A stretch of DNA of 64,000 nt, from the NCBI RefSeq assembly GCF_000515335.1, contig NZ_KI911563.1, positions 4,040,734 to 4,104,733 on the forward strand. The letters are read 5' to 3'. A program made the translations under genes and the position numbers. Numbering within the stretch: the first letter of the stretch is position 1; each line of letters begins with the position of its first letter. Under the pieces are notes generated by a model that worked only from the letters and a program-made list of their open reading frames with translations, was not told the DNA's origin and did no database searches. The DNA comes from Cohnella panacarvi Gsoil 349 (lineage in GTDB: Bacteria; Bacillota; Bacilli; Paenibacillales; Paenibacillaceae). Below are positions 31,831 to 39,712 of the stretch, piece by piece.

Positions 31831-33543
31831 TTAGGCAGTACCCCGCGACCGGAAGGCATACCGGTGAAGCCGCCAGATGACGATGCCGGCAAGCCCCGGC
31901 ATCAGGAGGCTGAACAATCCGGCCCAATAGTCGCCGGGCAAGCCGTCCGTGATCATCTGGAAGCCCATCAGGACGCCGTCCAACGTCACGTGCGCGAAAA
32001 TGACCGCCATTAATCCGAAACGAAGCATGAACCACCCGAACAGCAACGACAACAATACGAGTTCGATTAAGCGAGTGTAGATCGGATATACGGCGTAACC
32101 GACGTGTCCGAACGCCCACAGCATTCCTGGAGGCAGCATGGCGGCGAAGGTCAGACACGAAATCGTTCTGGCCGACGGTTCTCTGCCCAGCAGCTTCTTG
32201 GTTCCGCCGACGAGCCAGCGCCGGAACAGCCCGATGCCGAAAAACCGGCTCTGCATCTCCTCGGAGATGCCCGCGCACCAAGCCAATATCGGCAGCAACC
32301 AAGGATAAATCATGTTGTACATCGATTGCGTCGGGTCCGATGCGGCGAACGATCCGATCGACTGTTCCAGCGCGATCAGAATAACGGACTGGACGCCGAG
32401 CAGAATGAATGCGAGAAAGTAACCCGTCTTCATGCTTCTTAGCACGGAATCGCCATAGTCGGATTCTTGCCATCTAGGCCAAAGCTTCAGCCCCATTTTG
32501 TTCCATACGCCGTCCCCGCCCACTGCGGACAAATACGTAAGCAGCCCCATGGCCGCATAGATGATTATGCTCGCCGTAACCACGCCGTCGCTCAACGCGT
32601 CCCGGGCGCTTGTCGAGATCCCGATCGCGCCGGCCCGCAAGCCTGGGATCATGTTGTACGTGAATACGATATAAAGAGCGACGAACAAACCGGCCAAGAA
32701 GATTCCTCTTCTATAGGAGCTATGAGCGGCATATACGCCCGCGGCCACGACCGCGCATACGAGCATGAACAGCTGAGGAACAATGTAGCCGAACGTGGAA
32801 AACTTAGAAGCGAGACGCTCCTGGTTATCCTTATAAACAAGAAAATCGAGCGGGAGCTGCGTGCCGTAGATTAAATACCCGCCCTCCCAGGGCGGTATCG
32901 ATGAAGCCGCTTCATTGAAGGATGCCGGCATGCGTACTTTGAGCCAGGGCTTCGCTTCGCCAAGCGCAGGCTGTTCGTGGAAGAACAGCGTGCTCCCGTC
33001 TTTCTCCGCTATTCCGGACCATTCCCAGCTTGCGGAATCGATGCCCCAGGCTTCAGCGTAGCGCAACGCCTTGGACGCGGTCATGTCGTCTCCGCCTGCC
33101 GGGAACTCCGCCGCGGTAACGTTCGTCGCCTGATGCCGCCAGCCGACCAGCTTGCCGGTCTCTAGATGCAAGAGCAGCAACAATGTCCCCGATTGCCCGC
33201 CTAAATGGAGATCTACCCGGTAATAATCGGTCGGCATCGTCGCGTCCCATTGTTCGTTGTAATCGGATAAAAGATGATTTTTCGCATAATAACCTACCGC
33301 ATCGCTATCCGACAGATGGGTCACCGTCGCGTCCCCGATCTCCGAACGCGTAATGCCGAATTGCCTTTCGGCAATGCCTAAGGCTAGATTCTCCGCCTGC
33401 GTACGGGGAAGCACGTCGTGATTGTCCGACTGGAACAACGAGTAGGACGTCGGGAAAACCTGAATGAGCAGGAACAGAGCCAAGCCTACCGCGGCCGTCC
33501 ACATCCACCCTCTGGACAGCTTCGCTTGATGGTTAGGGATCAT
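31831..33543 (-). CDS. CPBP-family intramembrane glutamic protease-like protein
   Basis: This 570-residue protein has an N-terminal helix, a long outside domain to about residue 245, and eight or more membrane helices. The CPBP (ABI/Rce1) motifs are EEMQSR near 430 (EExxxR), FGHVGYA near 490 (FxxxH type) and HVTLDG near 535. In eukaryotes Rce1 trims prenylated proteins; in bacteria the substrates are mostly unknown. The large extra N-terminal region is unusual for the family. Start ATG with AAAGGAAG upstream. It sits alone, convergent with uvrC. Confidence 0.85.
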   Translation of the reverse strand: MIPNHQAKLSRGWMWTAAVGLALFLLIQVFPTSYSLFQSDNHDVLPRTQAENLALGIAERQFGITRSEIGDATVTHLSDSDAVGYYAKNHLLSDYNEQWDATMPTDYYRVDLHLGGQSGTLLLLLHLETGKLVGWRHQATNVTAAEFPAGGDDMTASKALRYAEAWGIDSASWEWSGIAEKDGSTLFFHEQPALGEAKPWLKVRMPASFNEAASSIPPWEGGYLIYGTQLPLDFLVYKDNQERLASKFSTFGYIVPQLFMLVCAVVAAGVYAAHSSYRRGIFLAGLFVALYIVFTYNMIPGLRAGAIGISTSARDALSDGVVTASIIIYAAMGLLTYLSAVGGDGVWNKMGLKLWPRWQESDYGDSVLRSMKTGYFLAFILLGVQSVILIALEQSIGSFAASDPTQSMYNMIYPWLLPILAWCAGISEEMQSRFFGIGLFRRWLVGGTKKLLGREPSARTISCLTFAAMLPPGMLWAFGHVGYAVYPIYTRLIELVLLSLLFGWFMLRFGLMAVIFAHVTLDGVLMGFQMITDGLPGDYWAGLFSLLMPGLAGIVIWRLHRYAFRSRGTA

Positions 33544-33724
33544 TCGTCCGGCTTCCTTTCGTTGTACGAATCTAGAGCGGAATTTTCCGCTAAGTATCTT
33601 GCATTTTATATGAAAATAGAAGAAAAGAGAACGATAATCGTAGAACGGAAGCTTCCGGAACGGAAAGTTGCGGGCAGCGGTGCCATTTATCGTCGAAACG
33701 GGGCCGTTTGCGTCCTTTTTGATG
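33544..33724. other. Spacer between CPBP gene and ktr promoter
   Basis: About 180 bases between divergent transcription units. I see no gene, repeat or strong secondary structure here. Confidence 0.4.
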
Positions 33725-33753
33725 TTGTTCCCCAGACTTGGAAAGCATATAAT
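33725..33753 (+). promoter_or_regulatory. Promoter of the ktrB-ktrA operon
   Basis: TTGTTC (33725-33730), 17 bases, TATAAT (33748-33753). Its start site near 33760 would include the whole riboswitch in the leader. Confidence 0.75.
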
Positions 33754-33786
33754 TCGATGGTACGTGATTGAATGTCATATTGAACC

Positions 33787-33940
33787 AGCCGAATTTCCGC
33801 GCGGAAAACGGGGGAACCAATTGATCGCCGGTACAGGCTATTGTATTCAGCGGTCGTGGGGTGAATTCCAGCTGTCTTTCAGACGCAGCCGGATAGGGCA
33901 ATCTGTTCGAGCCCGAACCCGACAGCTAACCTCGCAGGCT
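33787..33940 (+). ncRNA. c-di-AMP riboswitch (ydaO/yuaA class) upstream of ktrB
   Basis: The conserved blocks of this class appear in order: GGGGGAACCAA near 33810, GGGGTGAAT near 33858, TAGGGC near 33895, and GCCCGAACCC, GACAGCTAACCTCG near 33911-33934. Outer bases AGCC/GGCT can close the P1 stem. Ligand binding is known to favour an intrinsic terminator, which follows at 33967-33996. The controlled genes, Ktr potassium uptake, are classic targets. Confidence 0.95.
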
Positions 33941-33966
33941 GACAGAACAGGACTCGTATGCGATCC

Positions 33967-33996
33967 GAAGCATTGGAGCCCCAGTGCTTCTTTTTT
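33967..33996 (+). terminator. Riboswitch-controlled terminator ahead of ktrB
   Basis: GAAGCATTGG (33967-33976), AGCC loop, CCAGTGCTTC (33981-33990), then TTTTTT. It lies between the c-di-AMP aptamer and the coding region, the expected expression platform. Confidence 0.93.
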
Positions 33997-34032
33997 ATGC
34001 ACATGCGCGAGTCGGAAAAGGTGGGTATCGAC

Positions 34033-35382
34033 TTGGTTAATAAAGTGATTCGCTGGTTCGGCCAATCTCCCCCGAGAACGCTTCTCCTCGGCTTCGTATT
34101 CATTATCCTGCTCGGCGCCCAGCTGCTTAAGCTTCCCGCGGCGTCGGCCGACGGGCACTCGATCAAATACATAGACGCGCTGTTCACTTCGACTTCGGCG
34201 ACATGCGTAACCGGATTGGTCGTCTACGATACGGGGACGCAATTTTCCTCGTTCGGCCATTGGGTGATCGCAGCCCTCGTCCAAATCGGCGGTATCGGCT
34301 TCATGACGATGGCGACGCTGTTCGCGCTCATTCTCCGGAGGCGCATCTCGCTCAAGGAACGCCTGATACTGCAAGAGTCGCTCAACCAGGGCAGTATCGA
34401 AGGATTGGTTCGGCTCGTCCGCAAAGTGATCTTCTTCGCGCTTGCGATCGAGCTGGTAGGCGCAGCGCTATATACGGGAAGATTCCTGTTCGACATGAAC
34501 TTCGGACAAGCGTTATACCACGGGATATTCCACTCCATCTCCGTATTCAATAACGCCGGCTTCGATCTATCCGGTAATTCCAGCAGCTTCTCGAAATATT
34601 CGACCGATCTCTACATGAACGTCGTATCGATGCTGCTCATTATTGTTGGCGGCTTCGGGTTTATCGTCCTGTCGGACTTGTTCGATCTCAGACATAACCT
34701 GAAACGCAGATTGTCGTTGCATACGAAAGTCGTACTGATCGTCAGCGGCATACTCATCGTGGTCGGCGCGGTCGTCATCTTCATCTTCGAGTTTACGAAT
34801 TCGCATTCGATCGGCGATAACGGCTTCGGCAAGAAGACGCTCGTTTCCATTTTCCAATCCGTCACGACCCGTTCCGGAGGCGTAACAACCGTCGATGTCG
34901 CGGACTTCCGCCAAGCGACGCAGTTTTTCATCATTATTCTGATGTTCATCGGCGCTTCTCCGGGTTCCACGGGCGGAGGCATCAAGACGACGACGTTCGC
35001 GGTGCTTGTAGGCGCGGTATTCGCCATGATCCGAGGCAAAGAAGACGTCGTCATGTTCCGCTTCCGGTTAGCGCAGGAACGCGTATACAAAGCCGTTACC
35101 GTTACGTTGTTCTGTATCGGCATCGTCATGCTGGGCACGATGATTCTATGTACGACCGAGGACGCCGCGTTTCTGAAAATTTTGTTCGAATCGACTTCGG
35201 CTTTCGGCACGGTCGGATTGTCCATGGGTTTGACCGGGCAACTGACGATCGCCGGAAAGCTGACGATCATCATGCTGATGTTCATCGGGCGTTTGGGACC
35301 GCTAACGTTGACCTACGCGCTCGCGCCTAAGCTGGAAAAGGCGCGTTACCGCCATGCGGAGGGCAAAATCATAATCGGGTAG
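34033..35382 (+). CDS. ktrB: KtrB, potassium uptake channel subunit
   Basis: KtrB is the membrane channel of the Ktr K+ (Na+-dependent) uptake system. It has four M1-P-M2 repeats, with pore loops visible as SATCVTGL, FNNAGFDL, TTRSGGVTT and SAFGTVGLS. TTG 34033 is proposed because AAAGGTGGG lies 8 bases upstream and the length (449 residues) fits. GTG 34021 is a close alternative. The in-frame ATG at 33958 is excluded because the riboswitch terminator lies inside that extension. ktrA follows after 11 bases. Control is by c-di-AMP at the RNA level. Confidence 0.93.
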   Translation: MVNKVIRWFGQSPPRTLLLGFVFIILLGAQLLKLPAASADGHSIKYIDALFTSTSATCVTGLVVYDTGTQFSSFGHWVIAALVQIGGIGFMTMATLFALILRRRISLKERLILQESLNQGSIEGLVRLVRKVIFFALAIELVGAALYTGRFLFDMNFGQALYHGIFHSISVFNNAGFDLSGNSSSFSKYSTDLYMNVVSMLLIIVGGFGFIVLSDLFDLRHNLKRRLSLHTKVVLIVSGILIVVGAVVIFIFEFTNSHSIGDNGFGKKTLVSIFQSVTTRSGGVTTVDVADFRQATQFFIIILMFIGASPGSTGGGIKTTTFAVLVGAVFAMIRGKEDVVMFRFRLAQERVYKAVTVTLFCIGIVMLGTMILCTTEDAAFLKILFESTSAFGTVGLSMGLTGQLTIAGKLTIIMLMFIGRLGPLTLTYALAPKLEKARYRHAEGKIIIG

Positions 35383-35393
35383 GAGAACGTAAG

Positions 35394-36056
35394 ATGAAAC
35401 AAAGCCAGTTCATTATTATCGGCTTGGGCCGCTTCGGATCGAGTATCGGTCGCGAGCTGATTCAGCTAGGGCACGAGGTGCTCGGCGTCGATCGCGACGA
35501 AGAGAAAGTACAGGAGCTGTCGAACGTGCTTACGCACGCCGTCGTGGCGGACGCGACGGAGGAAGAGGTGCTGCGGTCGATCGGGGCGCGCAACTTCGAC
35601 GTCGGCGTCGTCGCGATCGGCGACGATATACAGGCCAGTATTCTGGCGACCATCCTGTTGAAAGAACTCGGCGTCAAGAAGGTCGTCGCCAAGGCGGTAT
35701 CCGACCTGCACGGGCGCGTGCTGGAGCGGATGGGCGTCGATCGCGTCATCTACCCGGAGCGGGATATGGGCGTACGCGTCGCTCATCAGCTCGTATCGCC
35801 TAATCTGCTCGATTATATCGAGCTCTCGAAGCAATACACGATCGCGGAGCTTGCCGTGCCTCATTGTCTGTCGGGCAAGTCGCTCGACGACGTCAATCCG
35901 AGAGGACGGTTCGGTTGCAGCATCGTGGCCATCAATAAGCCGCGAGGCATTATTATCGCTCCGGTAGCGCAAGACGTGCTGATCGAGAAGGATATTATGG
36001 TCGTCATCGGGACGAATCAGCAGATCGAGCAGTTCCAGCAATCGATCACCATTTGA
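35394..36056 (+). CDS. ktrA: KtrA, nucleotide-binding regulatory subunit (RCK)
   Basis: KtrA forms the octameric ring that gates KtrB. The 220-residue protein has the RCK_N Rossmann loop IIGLGRFGSSIGREL (residues 7-21) and an acidic strand end GVDRDEEKV near 32. Its TrkA-C domain from about 140 can itself bind c-di-AMP in relatives. Start ATG with GTAGGAG upstream. With the upstream riboswitch, c-di-AMP could act on both synthesis and activity of this transporter. Confidence 0.95.
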   Translation: MKQSQFIIIGLGRFGSSIGRELIQLGHEVLGVDRDEEKVQELSNVLTHAVVADATEEEVLRSIGARNFDVGVVAIGDDIQASILATILLKELGVKKVVAKAVSDLHGRVLERMGVDRVIYPERDMGVRVAHQLVSPNLLDYIELSKQYTIAELAVPHCLSGKSLDDVNPRGRFGCSIVAINKPRGIIIAPVAQDVLIEKDIMVVIGTNQQIEQFQQSITI

Positions 36057-36137
36057 TCGGATATAAATCATAAGTATGAAATGGTACTCGCACGCTCAGG
36101 ATAGAAGGGAGACGAAAGGCTCCGGGAGGGTGGCGCG

Positions 36138-36953
36138 ATGAAGCGTTGGCGGTATCGAATAGCGGTGATGGTGCTGGGGAGCGCCGTCACCCTTTTATGT
36201 TTGATAGGGCCGGCACGTACGGATGGAGCGGTGCCGCCCGGGATTCAATGGTCCGATCTTGCGCGCAAGTACGAAGGGGTGTTCGTCTTATCCGCTTCTC
36301 GGGAGTCGCGCAAGGTAGCGTTGACGTTCGACGACGTACCCGACCCGCGGTTTACGGGCAAAGTGCTCGACGTGTTGAAAAGCAAACGCGTAAAGGCGAC
36401 TTTCTTCGCGATGGGCACTCGCAGCTTGAGGCATCCGGACTTGCTGCGGCGGATCGCCCGGGAGGGTCATGACGTAGGCAACCATTCCTACAGCCATCCG
36501 GATTTCTCCAAGCTAGCCCTCGAAGAGGTGAAAAGCCAGATCAACCGCGCGGAAAAGACGATCTCCGGCATTATCGGCTACAAGCCGAAGCTAGTGCGCC
36601 CGCCTTACGGGGAAATTCTGCCCGAACAGCTCGAATGGGCGAAAAGCGAAGCGTTCACCGTTGTCAATTGGGACGTGGATTCCGCGGACTGGCGGCAGTT
36701 AAAGGCGGATGAAGTATTCAGGAACGTTACGAGAGCCGTACGCCCCGGATCGGTCATTCTCATGCACGCGGGAGGAGGACATGGGCAAAATCTGGAGGGC
36801 ACCGTCCAAGCGCTGCCCCGCATCATCGATTGGTTAAGAGAGAACCGATACGAGCCGGTGCCGTTGACGGAGTTGCTCGAGGTGCCGGTGTACAGGGACA
36901 AAGAGAACCCCCTCCAGCAGATGATGAGATTGCCGGAAGGGGTAGTCGAGTAG
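36138..36953 (+). CDS. Polysaccharide deacetylase (NodB domain), exported
   Basis: This 271-residue protein has an N-terminal signal or anchor helix (about 7-28) and a NodB domain. Motif 1 is TFDDVPD near 63 (usual TFDDGP changed), motif 2 GNHSYSHPDF near 115, motif 3 RPPYGE near 155, motif 4 NWDVDSADW near 175 and motif 5 ILMHAGGG near 205. The metal-binding D-H-H set is complete, so the enzyme should be active, probably on peptidoglycan amino sugars. Start ATG with GGGAGGG upstream. It ends one base from the convergent 3D-domain gene. Confidence 0.88.
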   Translation: MKRWRYRIAVMVLGSAVTLLCLIGPARTDGAVPPGIQWSDLARKYEGVFVLSASRESRKVALTFDDVPDPRFTGKVLDVLKSKRVKATFFAMGTRSLRHPDLLRRIAREGHDVGNHSYSHPDFSKLALEEVKSQINRAEKTISGIIGYKPKLVRPPYGEILPEQLEWAKSEAFTVVNWDVDSADWRQLKADEVFRNVTRAVRPGSVILMHAGGGHGQNLEGTVQALPRIIDWLRENRYEPVPLTELLEVPVYRDKENPLQQMMRLPEGVVE

Positions 36954-36954
36954 G

Positions 36955-37605
36955 TTATTTCAGGATGTACACTTTAACGTTCTGAACGCCGAAGTCGGAT
37001 ACGAACGAACGGGAGCCCGGCACGAATATATCGACGCGGTTGCCTTTGATCGCGGAGCCGATATCGGTAGCGGTTCCAACCATGCCGCCTTCCGGCAGGC
37101 CTTTGAATTCATATCCCGTGATGTACAGCTTCGTTCCCAGCGGTATGACTTTCGGGTCGACCGCGATCGTGCCCAGCTTCAATGCATTGCCCATGTAATC
37201 GACGGCGCCCCATTTGCCGTTCTCCTCGATGGAATCGGAGTAAGCCGTCGCTTTAATGTCGAGCACCTCCGCGTAAGCGATCGATTGACCCGAGGATGTG
37301 GTGATCGACTGCGCCGTTACTGCGGGTTGCTCCGACTTGAAGGCTGCGACTTTCATATTCCCGCGCGGAATCGCGAGGCGGAGTCCGGCATAGATGTTCT
37401 GCGGATCGATCGACGGATTCGCGTCTAGCAGCGCCTGTACCGGGATGCCGTAGTACTGCGAAAGCTTCCAAAACGTCGTCGTATCCGTGGCGACGTGCGC
37501 GGATGTCGCTTCTGCCGCGTGCGCGGTCAAAGCGGGGACGAGCAGCGCTCCGCCGAGCATAAGACATGCCGCGCGGCGGGTTAATTTCTTCATAGCGTGG
37601 TTCAT
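36955..37605 (-). CDS. LysM and 3D-domain cell-wall protein under c-di-AMP riboswitch
   Basis: This 216-residue exported protein has a signal peptide (to about AHA at 31), a LysM peptidoglycan-binding domain near 40-82 (FWKLSQYYGIPVQALLDANP...LRLAIPRG), a linker, and a 3D domain near 115-216. The three conserved aspartates of the 3D domain are visible in IAVDPKVIP, TATDIGSAI and RVDIFVPG. Such proteins (YocH/YuiC type) are muralytic or lytic-transglycosylase-like. AGGAGG lies 10 bases before the ATG. A second c-di-AMP riboswitch precedes it, matching the known link of this signal with wall turnover. Confidence 0.9.
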   Translation of the reverse strand: MNHAMKKLTRRAACLMLGGALLVPALTAHAAEATSAHVATDTTTFWKLSQYYGIPVQALLDANPSIDPQNIYAGLRLAIPRGNMKVAAFKSEQPAVTAQSITTSSGQSIAYAEVLDIKATAYSDSIEENGKWGAVDYMGNALKLGTIAVDPKVIPLGTKLYITGYEFKGLPEGGMVGTATDIGSAIKGNRVDIFVPGSRSFVSDFGVQNVKVYILK

Positions 37606-37627
37606 TAGCGAATTGCCTCCTAAGATG

Positions 37628-37784
37628 CTAGGCCGGCGAGGTTAGCTGTCGGGTTCGGGCTGGGAGTTCAACCCTACCTACGAGCTAGCTCATAGGATTC
37701 ACCCCGAGTACGTACGCGACGGTTGAAGGGGCCGTCTGTCCGTACTTTAAAAGTATTTTCCCCCGCACCCTAAGGTTTAGGCCG
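37628..37784 (-). ncRNA. c-di-AMP riboswitch (ydaO/yuaA class) upstream of the 3D-domain gene
   Basis: On the minus strand the same conserved blocks occur: GCGGGGGAAAATAC, GGGGTGAATCC, TAGGGTTGAACTCCC, then GCCCGAACCC and GACAGCTAACCTCG. GGCC at each end can close P1. No strong terminator lies between aptamer and ATG. CCTAGCATCTTAGG just before AGGAGG can fold back, so control may act on translation. Confidence 0.93.
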
Positions 37785-37874
37785 TCTTTATTCTTGTAGA
37801 GGGTAACACAGCCAGGATGCCGATAAAACCGGAAAATCCCGGAAATCGCCCGCAAAGCCGCGCCGCGACTGCGT

Positions 37875-38783
37875 TTAAGTCGTCGCCCGGCGACGGTTGA
37901 AATAGGCGGTCATCTCGTCGATCAGGAAGCGGGTCGAGGGAGCGATCCACGCCGGATCTCCATGAATGATCGATGTCGTTCGCTTCGCTTCCTCCAGCTC
38001 GGGTATCCGAACGAGATACAGATCGTTGTCCGTCAGCAGTTGTTCGCGCATGTACGATTTGGGCAGCAACGTACCCGCGCGGCAAGCGGAGAGCAGGCGT
38101 ATGATCGCCTCGAACGAATCGATTTCCATGCGGACGTCGGGCTTCAAATTGTATTTGCGGAACAGCTCGTCCGTATGGGTGCGGTACCATGTGCCCGGCG
38201 CGAACAAAATCATGGGCAGACCGTTCAAATCGGACAGCTCCAGCTGCGTTCTCTCTAATATATAGTGCGTCCGAGGAAGGACGAGTATGAGGTGATCCTC
38301 GAATAAGGGTAAACTTGTAATGGCCGGGTCCGCCTCGACGGCCGAAGCGACGAGACCGAAATCGACTTTCCGTTCCTTCACGAGCGTGGCGATCTCGTGG
38401 GACTTGCCCGTTACCGCTTTGATTTCCAACTGCGGGTGCCGCTCCGTCATCGCTTGGATGAGCTCCGGCAACGTCGTCTGCAGCGTCGTCAGGCTGGCTC
38501 CGATGGTGGCGACCGGTGCATCCTCGGATTTGAAGGCGTTCAGCTTCTGCAGGTAGTTGCCGTGATAACGGCGCAGCTCTAGCGCGAATTCGTAGGTGAG
38601 TTGTCCGGCCGCGGTAAGCTCCAGTCGCTTGCCGATGCGCCTAAACAGCGTGACTTCAAGCTCCTCCTCCAGTTTGGCGATTCGGCGGGAAAGCGCCGGC
38701 TGGGAGACGTTCAGCCGCTCTGCTGCTTTGTTAAGGCTTGTCTGCTCCACGATGGTGGCGAATACGCGCATATCCTCAAGCAT
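37875..38783 (-). CDS. LysR-family transcriptional regulator, divergent from sdh
   Basis: This 302-residue protein has an N-terminal winged helix-turn-helix (residues 1-62: SLNKAAERLNVSQPALSRRIAKLEEEL). The effector domain from about 90 is of the PBP2 type. ATG has AAGGAG upstream. It is transcribed away from sdhCAB across an AT-rich spacer, the usual arrangement for a LysR protein and its target. Control of succinate dehydrogenase by a TCA-related ligand is a reasonable inference. It is LysR by sequence, but CcpC or CitR identity cannot be claimed. Confidence 0.88.
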   Translation of the reverse strand: MLEDMRVFATIVEQTSLNKAAERLNVSQPALSRRIAKLEEELEVTLFRRIGKRLELTAAGQLTYEFALELRRYHGNYLQKLNAFKSEDAPVATIGASLTTLQTTLPELIQAMTERHPQLEIKAVTGKSHEIATLVKERKVDFGLVASAVEADPAITSLPLFEDHLILVLPRTHYILERTQLELSDLNGLPMILFAPGTWYRTHTDELFRKYNLKPDVRMEIDSFEAIIRLLSACRAGTLLPKSYMREQLLTDNDLYLVRIPELEEAKRTTSIIHGDPAWIAPSTRFLIDEMTAYFNRRRATT

Positions 38784-38987
38784 GTCGGGTGCTCCTTCGG
38801 CGGTTAGTTGTTCATACCATATGCAGAATCGTTATAAGTTATAATAAAAAATAAGCAGTTCCATTATAAGCGAAAATAGAGTAACCTTAAAAGCGATGAC
38901 GTTTGGCGGCGAAAGGTTTTCATGGCAATGCATGAGCGCGCGCTGCATCGACAATCGCACGGGTACGAAAGGAGAACGTATACGGAT
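38784..38987. promoter_or_regulatory. Divergent lysR-sdhC control region
   Basis: An AT-rich core at 38830-38875 holds TATAAT (38840-38845), the repeated TTATAA and an ATAAAAAATAAG tract. No clear T-N11-A dyad could be singled out. Confidence 0.4.
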
Positions 38988-39653
38988 ATGAAAGGGAATT
39001 CTTACTTGCCGCGCAAGCTGCACTCGTTGCTCGGCGTCATTCCGCTCGGATTGTTTCTGATCGAGCACGCATTAACGAACTACTCCGCGTTCGAAGGCGG
39101 ACAAGAGGGGTTCATGGCCAGTATCGATTTTCTTCACGGAATGCCTCTCGTGTTCTTCCTGGAGCTGTTCGTAATCTGGCTGCCGATTTTGTTCCATGGC
39201 GTGTACGGGCTATACATGGCGTTCCAATCCGACCTTAACGTCGGAAGGTTCAGCTATTCCCGGAACTGGGCATTCGCGCTGCAAAGGATTACCGGCGTGA
39301 TTACGTTCATTTTCGTCGCATGGCACGTGTACGATACTCGGATTCAGCTTGCTCTAGGAAATACGACTTACGAAGAGCTGGGGAATCACATGCATGACAT
39401 CGTGAGCAATCCAGCCGTGTTTACGATTTACATTATCGCGGTACTCGCCGCGACTTTCCACTTCGCTAACGGCATCTGGGCGTTCCTCGTCAGCTGGGGC
39501 ATTACGATCGGCCCGCGCGCGCAGAAAGTTTCCGCGAACATCTGCATGGGCATCTTCGTTATCGTAGCGGTGTTGTTCCTGCTGTCGCTGGTCGCGTTCC
39601 GCGGCGACGAATTCGAAGGCGCCGCGGCGCTCGTTGCCGCAACGGGACGTTAA
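38988..39653 (+). CDS. sdhC: Succinate dehydrogenase cytochrome b558 subunit
   Basis: SdhC is the five-helix di-heme anchor of Firmicute succinate:menaquinone reductase. The 221-residue protein has heme histidine candidates in LIEHALTNYSAF near 27, LFHGVYGLYM near 70, AWHVYDTRIQ near 113 and FHFANGIW near 155. ATG 38988 has AAAGGAG at 13 bases and fits the start of relatives (SYLPRKLHSLLG). An in-frame ATG at 38922 adds 22 residues without support. It is the first gene of sdhCAB. Confidence 0.93.
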   Translation: MKGNSYLPRKLHSLLGVIPLGLFLIEHALTNYSAFEGGQEGFMASIDFLHGMPLVFFLELFVIWLPILFHGVYGLYMAFQSDLNVGRFSYSRNWAFALQRITGVITFIFVAWHVYDTRIQLALGNTTYEELGNHMHDIVSNPAVFTIYIIAVLAATFHFANGIWAFLVSWGITIGPRAQKVSANICMGIFVIVAVLFLLSLVAFRGDEFEGAAALVAATGR

Positions 39654-39712
39654 GCATTCGCATAGCTTGGCGGTTTTGCTAACGCAGAACTTTATGAGAG
39701 GAAGAAGACGTA

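Noticed and set aside
37606..37785. Plain intergenic region with chance GC-rich hairpins
   Set aside because: The ordered conserved blocks on the minus strand identify a c-di-AMP riboswitch instead.
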